Shown here: piece after piece, positions 1 to 5,308 of the stretch
How positions within the stretch are numbered: the stretch's first letter is position 1
Layout: each line of letters begins with the position of its first letter
Source of the DNA: Dehalococcoidia bacterium CG2_30_46_9
Lineage (GTDB): Bacteria; Chloroflexota; Dehalococcoidia; GIF9; AB-539-J10
Assembly (NCBI GenBank): GCA_001873005.1
Contig: MNYE01000091.1
Location: 1 to 5,308, forward strand
Length of the DNA stretch: 5,308 bases
Direction of reading: 5' to 3'
Notes under the pieces: generated by a model
Database searches by the model: none
What the model was told of the DNA's origin: nothing
The model's input: the letters and a program-made list of their open reading frames with translations, nothing else
Translations under genes and position numbers: made by a program

Positions 1-29
1 GAGAATTAGAAAAGGAATACGAGCCCAAA

Positions 30-905
30 TTGATTAACATCCACATGACCATTGGTGCCCCCACTTTCTTCTTGATAGTTCTTTTCTTGATTTCAGTAGC
101 GGCGGGATTTCTGGGATCCCTCTTAGGCTTAGGTGGAGGAATGATTGTGATTCCTGCCCTTACTCTTCTCTTCCACGTTGATATTCACTACGCCTTTGGA
201 GCCAGTATAGTCTCCGTAATCGCCACCTCCTGTGGCGCTGCCGCAGCTTATGTAAAGGAAAAGATCACCAATATAAGAATCGCCATGTTTCTGGAAGTTG
301 CCACCACGGTCGGAGCCATCACAGGTGCCACACTTTTGGCAGTAGTTAGAACACCTGCTCTATTCATTATCTTTGGAATTGTCCTTCTGCTTTCATTTGT
401 GCCAGTAATAAGACGAAGGCAAGAAGCCCCTATAAAGGGAACACTCTCAAAACAAAACGGGCTATCGCGCCGCCTTAGACTGGAAGGAAAATACTATGAT
501 GAATATCTTGACAGGGAAGTGTCATACGAAGCATCTAAGACTCCTATCGCTTTCGGGATGATGTATATCGCTGGCATCATATCGGGACTTCTGGGAGTAG
601 GAAGTGGCCCCTTCAAGGTATTATCTATGGATCTTGCCATGCGTCTGCCTATCAAGGTGTCTACAACCACCAGTAATTTCATGATAGGCGTCACTGCTGC
701 GGCTAGTGCTGGCATTTATTTTGCTCGTGGCTACATTAATCCCTTCGTAGCAGCACCAGTAGCTTTAGGTGTTCTTGTGGGAGCTACCTTAGGCGCTAGA
801 TGGCTTCCCAGAGCGAAGAATATTCTCATCAGAAGGATATTTGCTATTGTCTTAGTTATTGTGGCTGTGCAAATGATCTTTAGCGGTTTGGGAATAAATA
901 TATGA
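30..905 (+). CDS. TauE/SafE-family sulfite/organosulfonate exporter (start uncertain, possibly 5'-partial)
   Basis: Polytopic inner-membrane protein of the TauE/SafE (former DUF81) family, whose members export sulfite, sulfoacetate or related small anions; the actual substrate here cannot be read. With the TTG at 30 as residue 1, the family's two-fold repeat is visible: a glycine-rich motif GFLGSLLGLGGG at 26-37 in the first half and GIISGLLGVGSGPFKV at 182-197 in the second. They are separated by a charged, non-membrane loop at about 128-172. Hydrophobic segments occur at about 12-32, 36-50, 55-75, 86-105, 109-126, 174-190, 212-230, 236-256 and 269-288. The start is not settled. The frame stays open to base 3 (reading ELEKEYEPK before the TTG), so the gene may begin outside the window. 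Alternatives are TTG at 30, preceded by AAAAGGAA at 10-17, or ATG at 45 without a good ribosome site. The stop TGA overlaps the next gene's ATG (ATGA). Confidence 0.88.
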   Translation: MINIHMTIGAPTFFLIVLFLISVAAGFLGSLLGLGGGMIVIPALTLLFHVDIHYAFGASIVSVIATSCGAAAAYVKEKITNIRIAMFLEVATTVGAITGATLLAVVRTPALFIIFGIVLLLSFVPVIRRRQEAPIKGTLSKQNGLSRRLRLEGKYYDEYLDREVSYEASKTPIAFGMMYIAGIISGLLGVGSGPFKVLSMDLAMRLPIKVSTTTSNFMIGVTAAASAGIYFARGYINPFVAAPVALGVLVGATLGARWLPRAKNILIRRIFAIVLVIVAVQMIFSGLGINI

Positions 906-1306
906 AGAAGGCAAGAACCACTGTCTCCAAAGAAGCAGTGATAAGCTTTGTTCTGCGTTGGGGCGTGCTTATTAGCGCCATTATTATCTTCTTTGGCGTG
1001 GTGCTGATGCTAATAAAGCACAATAGCTTAAGTACTGGCTGGAATCTAGAGGACCTTTTGTTATACGACCAAGCTATGCCTCCACAGCGTTTCTTTTCCC
1101 TGGACATCGGTAGTATTTTGTCACAGGCAGCAGCTCTACATCCTTTTGCTATAATTGAGCTGGGACTGTTATTTCTTATCGCTATACCTGTCCTCAGAGT
1201 AGGTATTTCAATTTTTCTCTTTGCCCTCGAAGGAGACAAACTTTATGTAGCTATTACTACCATCGTCCTTACTATTTTATTAGTAAGCCTTCTAGGAATT
1301 CGTTAG
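902..1306 (+). CDS. DUF1634 family membrane protein, partner of the TauE/SafE exporter
   Basis: A 134-residue membrane protein of the DUF1634 family, which is commonly encoded directly after TauE/SafE exporters; its biochemical role is unknown. Three membrane segments are visible at about 17-38, 82-108 and 114-131. The family-like block HPFAIIELGLLFLIAIPVLR lies at 80-99, followed by a short EGDK turn at 110-113 before the last helix. Residues 41-79 form a polar loop. The ATG overlaps the exporter's TGA by one base and there is only a weak GGGA upstream, so translation probably depends on termination of the exporter. This suggests an accessory subunit made in fixed ratio with it, which is inference. 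Its 3' end overlaps the convergent trmO gene by 15 bp. Confidence 0.82.
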   Translation: MKKARTTVSKEAVISFVLRWGVLISAIIIFFGVVLMLIKHNSLSTGWNLEDLLLYDQAMPPQRFFSLDIGSILSQAAALHPFAIIELGLLFLIAIPVLRVGISIFLFALEGDKLYVAITTIVLTILLVSLLGIR

Positions 1307-1750
1307 TTTATCTTCAAGCCAACCAACCTTAGCATCGGTTTTGGCATCTAGAGATGGAATATAAGGTTTGATATCTAATAGAGGAGTGCCATCTAAAGCG
1401 TCTAATCCCTTCACTTTGAGTATGTTTCCCTCTCTCGCTACTAATCCCACTACGCATAATCCCAGTGGACAGGGTCTATTCGGCGACCTGGTGGTGAAAA
1501 GCCCGTGTGGTACTACATCCCATGGCGTTCTGACGTTGAGAGAATACCCTCTAGATTGGTGGAGCCAGTATATTAAGATGAGGTGGGAAAATCCTTCTAT
1601 ATCTTTTAGCCCTTCTTCGAACTCGGGGAAAACCTCCACGGCACAGATTTCCTCACGTCCGCAGCCCTGGTATGGTGCCTCTTCCCTGCTTTTGTAAGGC
1701 GAATGAATTGTCCCTATGGGTTTAAGGTCCAGGTTATGTCGTTCTTCCAT
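1292..1750 (-). CDS. trmO: TrmO/TsaA-type tRNA (t6A37) N6-methyltransferase, short single-domain form
   Basis: TsaA-like (UPF0066) beta-barrel SAM-dependent methyltransferase. Characterised TrmO adds a methyl group to N6 of threonylcarbamoyladenosine 37 in tRNA-Thr, giving m6t6A. The 152 residues show the family motifs in order: PIGTIHSPY at 11-19, APYQG at 25-29, FSHLILIYW at 54-62, the signature HGLFTTRSPNRPCPLGL at 82-98, and LDALDGTPLLDIKPYIP at 116-132. The C-terminal extension of the roughly 235-residue E. coli enzyme is absent, as in the short archaeal and anaerobe homologues, so activity on tRNA is inferred rather than certain. The ATG at 1750 has a GAGG ten bases upstream (1761-1764) and lies inside the end of a 41-codon ORF (37-bp overlap), implying coupling. 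The 3' end converges on DUF1634. Confidence 0.85.
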   Translation of the reverse strand: MEERHNLDLKPIGTIHSPYKSREEAPYQGCGREEICAVEVFPEFEEGLKDIEGFSHLILIYWLHQSRGYSLNVRTPWDVVPHGLFTTRSPNRPCPLGLCVVGLVAREGNILKVKGLDALDGTPLLDIKPYIPSLDAKTDAKVGWLEDKLTNS

Positions 1751-1839
1751 CTTTTAATTTCCTCGGCAATATTCTTCAGTTCGGCGGCAAATTGGAGAAT
1801 GCTTTTGTGCTCTTCTCTTTTGCCAAGCAGTTCACCCAT
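1714..1839 (-). CDS. Small 41-aa protein of unknown function, coupled to trmO
   Basis: Not recognised. The ORF starts at ATG 1839, four to five bases after a near-perfect Shine-Dalgarno GGGAGGTGA (1844-1852), stronger than that of trmO. The frame is open 26 codons further upstream, but those starts lack a ribosome site and would precede or overlap the proposed transcription start. The product is charged and likely mostly helical, with Ile14, Phe17, Leu21, Ile24, Ile28, Trp31 and Ile35 spaced 3-4-3-4. That is a heptad pattern suggesting a short coiled coil or amphipathic helix. It has no signal peptide, membrane span or Cys pair. Its last 37 bases overlap trmO in another frame. It could be a genuine small protein or a leader ORF that delivers ribosomes to trmO. 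Codon use looks normal. Confidence 0.5.
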   Translation of the reverse strand: MGELLGKREEHKSILQFAAELKNIAEEIKRWKNDITWTLNP

Positions 1840-1843
1840 AGTC

Positions 1844-1852
1844 TCACCTCCC
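1844..1852 (-). promoter_or_regulatory. Strong ribosome binding site of the 41-aa ORF
   Basis: Read on the minus strand this is GGGAGGTGA, a long match to the anti-Shine-Dalgarno sequence, with four bases before the ATG at 1839. It fixes the start of the small ORF in preference to the upstream in-frame ATGs at 1917, 1914 and 1908. Confidence 0.75.
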
Positions 1853-1893
1853 GAAAATCTTAACTTTCCCAAATCCAAAGTATATACTAAAGC

Positions 1894-1922
1894 TACATAG
1901 TAGTTCATATGCATCATGTCAA
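1894..1922 (-). promoter_or_regulatory. Possible sigma-70 promoter for the small ORF-trmO operon
   Basis: On the minus strand a perfect -35 TTGACA (1917-1922) is preceded by an A-rich tract resembling an UP element. It is followed after 17 bases by TATGTA (1894-1899), a weak -10 with three of six consensus bases. A better -10-like TATACT (1879-1884) lies further downstream but has a poor -35 (TGAACT, 1902-1907). Either would place the transcript start about 35-55 bases before the small ORF. The element shares a divergent region with the methionine synthase gene. Confidence 0.4.
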
Positions 1923-2005
1923 GTTTTTTTATAAGATGCGCCTACTACTTAAAGAAAGGGAGCCTCTTTAGTTTCCAGTGAATTATCGAGTGAAGCGATT
2001 CTAAT

Positions 2006-3097
2006 ATGGCACTTGAGTCAAGATGCAAGACCACGGCGATGGGTATTATGCCCCATACCAACATTGAAAAAGCACTTGAGCTTGCGCTCAGTCTAGATGT
2101 TCCCTTCTGGCCTCAGCTTCCTAAGGTAAGCTACTATGAGGATATGTATGCTCAGGCGTCACAGAACTTTCCCGGGATAGCTGTAGATCTTGAAAACAAA
2201 AGGCTTAACTTCAATACTACTAGATTTGAACAGGAACTCTCAAATTATTTCGAGAAAAGCGACAGTATTGAAACCTTTGCCTTGAGTCGAGAGTATTCAC
2301 TAGTTTTTCACAAGTTCCTGGCGAAGGATCTTCGGGGCTACCATGCTATCAGGGGGCAGATCACCGGACCGGTAAGTTTCGGCTTCAATGTCATTGATGA
2401 AAATCGCAAGCCAATTATTTATAACGAGGAGGTGAGAGCCATCCTATTCGACTTCATACAGAGGAAAGTAAACGCTCAATATCGGGAACTTAAAGAAAGG
2501 AATCCCAATGCCTTCGTCTGGGTGGACGAGCCAGGACTGGGTTATGTATTCAGTGGTCTCGCAGGTTACAATGACCGCCAGGCTAAAGAAGACTACCGCA
2601 ATTTTATCCAAGGCTTGGAAGGTCCTAAAGGGCTGCATCTGTGCGCCAACGTGAACCTGCCTTACTTGCTGGAGTTAGGGATTGAGATACTCTCCTTCGA
2701 TGCCTATCAAATTGAATTCATGCCCAAGGAATATGCCGACGCTGTAGCCGAATTTCTAAGGAGCGGTGGAATTATCTCCTGGGGCATTGTCCCCACCGAG
2801 TCAACAATCCTCGCCAAAGAGACACCGGAAACACTGGCTAAGCGGCTAACGGAATACTGGGAAGTAGTCTCTCAAAACACAAATCTACCAACAAAGCAAA
2901 TTGCGGAACAGGCTCTCGTAGCACCAGCGAGGTGCTGCCTCAGGGATATTGGGCAGCTAGGTGCCGACGATAATATTTCTGACCAGGTAGCAGAGAAGGG
3001 TCAGGCTTCTAACATTGAGGAAAGGATTGTTGAGAAAGCGTTTACCTTCTTGCCACAAATCTCACAAATACTGAGACAAAAATACTACCTTCGGTAG
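2006..3097 (+). CDS. Core (folate-independent) methionine synthase, MesB-like; MetE/UROD-fold zinc methyltransferase
   Basis: Cytoplasmic enzyme of the cobalamin-independent methionine synthase catalytic-domain family. At 363 residues it is the size of the core enzymes, which lack the MetE N-terminal folate-binding half. MesB-type proteins in Wood-Ljungdahl anaerobes methylate homocysteine from methylcobalamin, probably from a corrinoid protein in vivo; assignment to MesB here is inference. Visible features are MGIMPHTN at 12-19, WPQLPK at 35-40, GQITGPVSFG at 117-126, VDEPGLG at 173-179, HLC at 211-213, FDAY at 231-234, WGIVPT at 259-264 and ARCCL at 308-312. His211, Cys213 and Cys310 or Cys311 match zinc ligands; where MetE has a Glu ligand there appears to be Asp232. 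The ATG at 2006 follows an in-frame stop at 1991 and has a weak GAGTGA upstream (1988-1993). It stands alone, with no corrinoid protein gene beside it. A MetE-like methyltransferase with another thiol acceptor remains possible. Confidence 0.8.
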   Translation: MALESRCKTTAMGIMPHTNIEKALELALSLDVPFWPQLPKVSYYEDMYAQASQNFPGIAVDLENKRLNFNTTRFEQELSNYFEKSDSIETFALSREYSLVFHKFLAKDLRGYHAIRGQITGPVSFGFNVIDENRKPIIYNEEVRAILFDFIQRKVNAQYRELKERNPNAFVWVDEPGLGYVFSGLAGYNDRQAKEDYRNFIQGLEGPKGLHLCANVNLPYLLELGIEILSFDAYQIEFMPKEYADAVAEFLRSGGIISWGIVPTESTILAKETPETLAKRLTEYWEVVSQNTNLPTKQIAEQALVAPARCCLRDIGQLGADDNISDQVAEKGQASNIEERIVEKAFTFLPQISQILRQKYYLR

Positions 3098-3130
3098 CCA
3101 TAACAATAGATAGAGCAATTCAACTCAAGA

Positions 3131-3172
3131 GGTGAAGTGCAGCTAACACAGGTTCACCACTATTTCTTTTCT
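3131..3172 (+). terminator. Weak hairpin after the methionine synthase gene
   Basis: GGTGAA (3131-3136) pairs with TTCACC (3153-3158) around a 16-base loop and is followed by the pyrimidine-rich ACTATTTCTTTTCTT. The stem is short, the loop long and the T tract interrupted, so this is at best a poor intrinsic terminator for the plus-strand gene. The tract itself is the end of the convergent crotonase gene. Confidence 0.22.
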
Positions 3173-4020
3173 TCCTCGTAAACCCCGGGAAATATTTCTT
3201 TCCTCCTAAATTTCTGCCATTCCGGCTTCTTTTTCTCCCAGAATGATTTCTTCCAATGTGCAGACTCTTCAGTAGCATAATATTTCCACAAATACTGAGA
3301 TGCCACTTGTTCGATTCCCCGCATATAAGTAGTAGCGGCGGAAAAAATTGCTTTGAGACCAGCTATGGCACCAGGACTTTTTTCTAATATCTCATCACAC
3401 CATTTATCTACTTCCTCTTCCAATTTTTCTTGAGGCACTACCTTATTCACCAATCCCATCTCCAAAGCCTCTTTAGCAGTGTATCTGTGGCAAAGATACC
3501 ATATCTCCTTGGCTTTCTTTTCTCCTACCACCAACATTAAGTCAATAACACCTAGTCCTGGATCAAAACTTCCAACCATCGGGCCTGCTTGTCCAAGAAC
3601 AGCATTTTCTGAAGCTATAGAGAGATCGCAAATCTGTTGATAAACATGTCCTCCACCTATAGCAAAACCATTTACCGCTGCAATCACCGGCTTTGGCATC
3701 TCTCGTATAAGCGTTTTAACTCTTAAATCATTCTCTAGCATCCCGCTGCGATAACCAGATTTTGCTTCTTTTGCATCACCACCGGTACAAAACGCTTTAT
3801 CTCCAGCACCAGTAAGGACTACTACACCTATAGCAGCGTCATCTGCCGCATCTTGGAGAGCTTTTATGAGCTCTATCTGAGTATATGTAGTGAAGGCATT
3901 ATATGCCTCCGGTCTATTTATAGTTATTCTAGCTATGCCTGGCCTCTTTTCATAGATGATGTCCTTGAAATCAAATCCTGGGACTTTCTCCCATTTCTTC
4001 CTTGCGACCTTTTCTGCCAT
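3160..4020 (-). CDS. Crotonase-superfamily enzyme of the MenB/BadI subgroup (acyl-CoA hydratase, hydrolase or ring cyclase)
   Basis: A 286-residue cytoplasmic acyl-CoA enzyme. Closest by eye are MenB (1,4-dihydroxy-2-naphthoyl-CoA synthase) and BadI (2-ketocyclohexanecarboxyl-CoA hydrolase). The fold motifs are ITINRPEAYNAF at 32-43, AFCTGGD at 76-82 (first oxyanion-hole segment), NGFAIGGGH at 117-125 (second), GQAGPMVGSFDPGLG at 143-157, EIWYLCHRYTAKEALEMGLV at 172-191 and YYATEES at 247-253. Gly146, Ser151, Asp153 and Tyr248 align with E. coli MenB Gly156, Ser161, Asp163 and Tyr258, but the MenB QKVR stretch after GGD reads AKEA, losing the Arg. No men or benzoyl-CoA genes are nearby, so the substrate is open. 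I chose ATG 4020 because AGAGGAGT lies seven bases upstream; the longer frame from 4074 has no ribosome site and starts upstream of the likely transcription start. The C-terminus is unusually rich in Lys and Glu. Confidence 0.82.
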   Translation of the reverse strand: MAEKVARKKWEKVPGFDFKDIIYEKRPGIARITINRPEAYNAFTTYTQIELIKALQDAADDAAIGVVVLTGAGDKAFCTGGDAKEAKSGYRSGMLENDLRVKTLIREMPKPVIAAVNGFAIGGGHVYQQICDLSIASENAVLGQAGPMVGSFDPGLGVIDLMLVVGEKKAKEIWYLCHRYTAKEALEMGLVNKVVPQEKLEEEVDKWCDEILEKSPGAIAGLKAIFSAATTYMRGIEQVASQYLWKYYATEESAHWKKSFWEKKKPEWQKFRRKEIFPGVYEEEKK

Positions 4021-4027
4021 AGTATTA

Positions 4028-4035
4028 ACTCCTCT
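4028..4035 (-). promoter_or_regulatory. Ribosome binding site deciding the crotonase start
   Basis: On the minus strand AGAGGAGT sits seven bases before the ATG at 4020. The alternative ATG at 4074 has nothing comparable upstream, so the first 18 codons of the longer frame are probably untranslated leader. Confidence 0.75.
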
Positions 4036-4064
4036 AATATTTTTATTTTTAAAGTCAATGACCC

Positions 4065-4093
4065 ATTTTACCACGCTATTTCTATTTTGGTAA
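4065..4093 (-). promoter_or_regulatory. Likely sigma-70 promoter of the crotonase gene
   Basis: On the minus strand TTACCA (4088-4093) and TAAAAT (4065-4070) are separated by exactly 17 bases. The -10 is preceded by TGG, an extended -10 feature. Initiation would fall near 4058, giving a leader of about 38 bases before ATG 4020. This indicates that the crotonase gene can be transcribed separately from priA. Confidence 0.55.
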
Positions 4094-4133
4094 GCGTATA
4101 GTAATCAATCTCATGTTGGGACTGCTATGAAGT

Positions 4134-4158
4134 TAGCCCTGAATCTAGTTCAGGGCTA
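4134..4158. repeat. Perfect 10-bp inverted repeat spanning the priA stop codon
   Basis: TAGCCCTGAA (4134-4143) and TTCAGGGCTA (4149-4158) are exact reverse complements around the five-base loop TCTAG. The priA stop codon (4145-4147) lies in the loop, and one arm encodes the last residues of PriA. No T run follows on either strand, so it is not a standard intrinsic terminator. It could still stabilise the priA mRNA 3' end, act with a protein factor, or be a copy of a short dispersed palindrome. Confidence 0.75.
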
Positions 4159-5308
4159 CAGGATCCACATCTATAACCCAACCTTGTGGCAAAGTTATTT
4201 CTGAGAGTACCTGAGCCGGCTTAGAAGCACGAAGTATGAGCTGCCAGCGATACCTGCCCCTGATTCTGGCAGGAAGAGCCGGCATAGGGCCAATCAAATT
4301 GAGGTCACTTAGATCTTTGTTTTCCTTTTCTTTCAGAATAAAGTGGCTCATCTTTTCTGCCGCTAGGCGACATCGACCATTATTGGCATGAGCATATACC
4401 AAGCGAATAAGTTGACTAAATGGCGGATAATTGTATTCCTGCCGGTATTTTATCTCCTGCTGATAAAAAGTTACATAATCATGTTTAGCTGCAGCCTGGA
4501 TAGCATAGTTTTCTGGAGAGTATGTCTGAATAATGACTTTCCCGGCTTTAATGCCACGCCCAGCCCTGCCAGCTACTTGACACAAGAGTTGAAAGGTGCG
4601 TTCGCCAGCACGGAAATCAGGAAAATTGAGTCCAGTGTCAGCATTGATTATCCCAGCCAAAGTTATCTGAGGTAGGTCTAAGCCTTTGGCTATCATCTGG
4701 GTACCAATAAGTATATCTGCCTTGTGGTCACGAAAGTCTCGCAATAATTCTTCATGAGCATATCTTCTAGTAACAACATCTTTGTCCCAACGAAGCACTC
4801 TTGCCTCGGGGAAAAGAAACTTTACTTCTTCCTCTATCTTCTGCGTGCCTACACCGAGAAACTTGAGATAGGTGCTAAAGCACTGAGGACAAGCTCGCGG
4901 CACAGGAACGAAATAGTTACAACGATGGCAGGTCAATTTTCTTTCTGCCGAGTGAAAGGTAAGAGCTACAGAACAACGGGGGCAACGAAAGACAAAGTGA
5001 CAACGACGACACTGAATAAAGGTAGCGGCACCACGACGATTAAGGAATAAAATTATTTGCTCACCTCTTTGCAGTGTCTCCTTAATCGCCCGGGATAAAG
5101 AGCGGCTCAACAGGCTAGTATTCCCCGCCTTAAGTTCCTCCTTTAAGTCCACTATACTCACCTCAGGTAACGAGAAGCAGCCACATGGAGTAACCCTTTC
5201 TTTCAATTCTATTAGTTGATATTTACCTAATTGTGCCTGGTGAAAACTTTCAATATCCGGCGTGGCACTGCCCAGAATGACAGCAGCTCCGCTAAGCTCC
5301 GCTAGCTT
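4145..5308 (-). CDS. priA: Primosomal protein N' (PriA replication-restart helicase), C-terminal part, cut by window edge
   Basis: C-terminal 387 codons of PriA, the 3'-to-5' superfamily 2 DNA helicase that recognises stalled forks and reloads the replicative helicase. The frame continues unbroken to the right edge, so the true start lies outside the window; a TTG at 5206 is an internal Leu. Residue numbers here count from the edge. ILGSATPDIES near residues 11-21 is helicase motif III. ILFLNRRGAA is motif IV. Four Cys pairs (CRRC, CPRC, CHRC, CPQC) make the two-zinc insertion. GTQMIAKGLDLP is motif V and QVAGRAGRG is motif VI. The tail RIRGRYRWQL is the PriA C-terminal signature. Full-length PriA is about 730-830 residues, so roughly half is present, with the Walker A and 3'-end-binding domains missing only because of the window. 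All motifs look intact. Confidence 0.95.
   Translation of the reverse strand, partial: KLAELSGAAVILGSATPDIESFHQAQLGKYQLIELKERVTPCGCFSLPEVSIVDLKEELKAGNTSLLSRSLSRAIKETLQRGEQIILFLNRRGAATFIQCRRCHFVFRCPRCSVALTFHSAERKLTCHRCNYFVPVPRACPQCFSTYLKFLGVGTQKIEEEVKFLFPEARVLRWDKDVVTRRYAHEELLRDFRDHKADILIGTQMIAKGLDLPQITLAGIINADTGLNFPDFRAGERTFQLLCQVAGRAGRGIKAGKVIIQTYSPENYAIQAAAKHDYVTFYQQEIKYRQEYNYPPFSQLIRLVYAHANNGRCRLAAEKMSHFILKEKENKDLSDLNLIGPMPALPARIRGRYRWQLILRASKPAQVLSEITLPQGWVIDVDPVALN

Larger units (their letters stand above)
1840..2005. other. Divergent intergenic region between trmO operon and methionine synthase gene
   Basis: This AT-rich spacer must hold the control signals for both directions. The minus-strand side shows the promoter and ribosome site listed separately. 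On the plus strand a TATAAG (1930-1935) could serve as a -10 for the methionine synthase gene, but no convincing -35 lies 16-18 bases upstream. A small inverted repeat TAAAGA/TCTTTA (1950-1955, 1965-1970) surrounds a GGGAG, and a CTAC/GTAG repeat lies at 1893-1903. I see no SAM, S-box or cobalamin riboswitch; the space is too short for most of them. Confidence 0.45.

Noticed and set aside
494..715. Open frame of 73 codons on the minus strand inside the exporter gene
   Set aside because: It lies fully antisense to a well supported membrane protein gene and shows no family motif; a shadow frame.
880..1239. Open frame of 119 codons on the minus strand opposite DUF1634
   Set aside because: The composition looks like noise and the opposite strand carries a recognisable family in a coupled operon.
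1368..1697. Open frame of 109 codons on the plus strand opposite trmO
   Set aside because: The minus-strand frame has all TsaA motifs; the plus-strand product has no recognisable feature.
1840..1917. N-terminal extension of the 41-aa ORF to the ATG at 1917
   Set aside because: It overlaps the -35 element, has no ribosome site, and the internal ATG at 1839 has an excellent one.
1978..2004. Eight-codon GTG mini-ORF ending just before the methionine synthase ATG (TAATATG)
   Set aside because: The nearest GGGAG is about 15 bases from the GTG and the peptide has no attenuator features; such a mini-ORF is expected by chance.
2444..2638. Open frame of 64 codons antisense to the methionine synthase gene
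   Set aside because: No motif, entirely inside a strongly supported gene on the other strand.
3853..4101. Open frame of 82 codons on the plus strand across the crotonase start and promoter
   Set aside because: It is antisense to conserved crotonase coding sequence and its promoter, with no ribosome site or domain.
4388..5050. Two plus-strand frames of 95 and 98 codons opposite priA
   Set aside because: The priA frame contains intact helicase motifs and zinc Cys pairs throughout this stretch; the opposite frames are low-complexity shadows.
1..5308. CRISPR arrays, tRNA or rRNA genes, insertion sequences, phage genes and large riboswitches
   Set aside because: Looked for on both strands; no regularly spaced repeats, cloverleaf, transposase motif or terminal inverted repeats were found. 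The intergenic gaps are all under about 170 bp.

Overview
The window looks like ordinary chromosomal DNA from an anaerobic bacterium. PriA shows that it is bacterial. A folate-independent (core) methionine synthase is typical of anaerobes that use the Wood-Ljungdahl pathway, and a relative of Dehalococcoidia (Chloroflexota) would fit, but that placement is inference from gene content. Base composition is moderate and even. No mobile element, CRISPR array, tRNA, rRNA or obvious foreign island is visible.

Left part (1-1306, + strand): a TauE/SafE-family membrane exporter, whose reading frame is open to the left edge, is translationally coupled through an ATGA overlap to a three-helix DUF1634 membrane protein. 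The two probably form one transport unit for a sulfur-containing or other organic anion. The pair converges with and overlaps by 15 bp a minus-strand operon (1292-1839). That operon holds a short TrmO/TsaA-type tRNA methyltransferase preceded by an unrecognised 41-codon gene with an excellent ribosome binding site and a possible promoter.

Middle (1840-3097): a divergent intergenic region of about 166 bp separates the trmO operon from a + strand MesB-like core methionine synthase. This protein keeps His-X-Cys and a distal Cys for zinc but appears to carry Asp where MetE enzymes have a Glu ligand.

Right part (3160-5308, - strand): a crotonase of the MenB/BadI subgroup has its own promoter and a clear ribosome binding site, which move its start 54 bp downstream of the longest frame. 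Upstream of it lies the C-terminal half of PriA, the replication-restart helicase, cut by the right window edge. The priA stop codon sits at the tip of a perfect 10-bp inverted repeat.

The genes do not form one pathway. They are short independent units: anion export, tRNA modification, methionine synthesis, acyl-CoA chemistry and replication restart. I see no strong evidence of an undescribed multi-gene system. The best leads are the 41-aa ORF coupled to trmO, the metal-site variation in the methionine synthase, the unresolved substrate of the crotonase and the palindrome overlapping the priA terminus.
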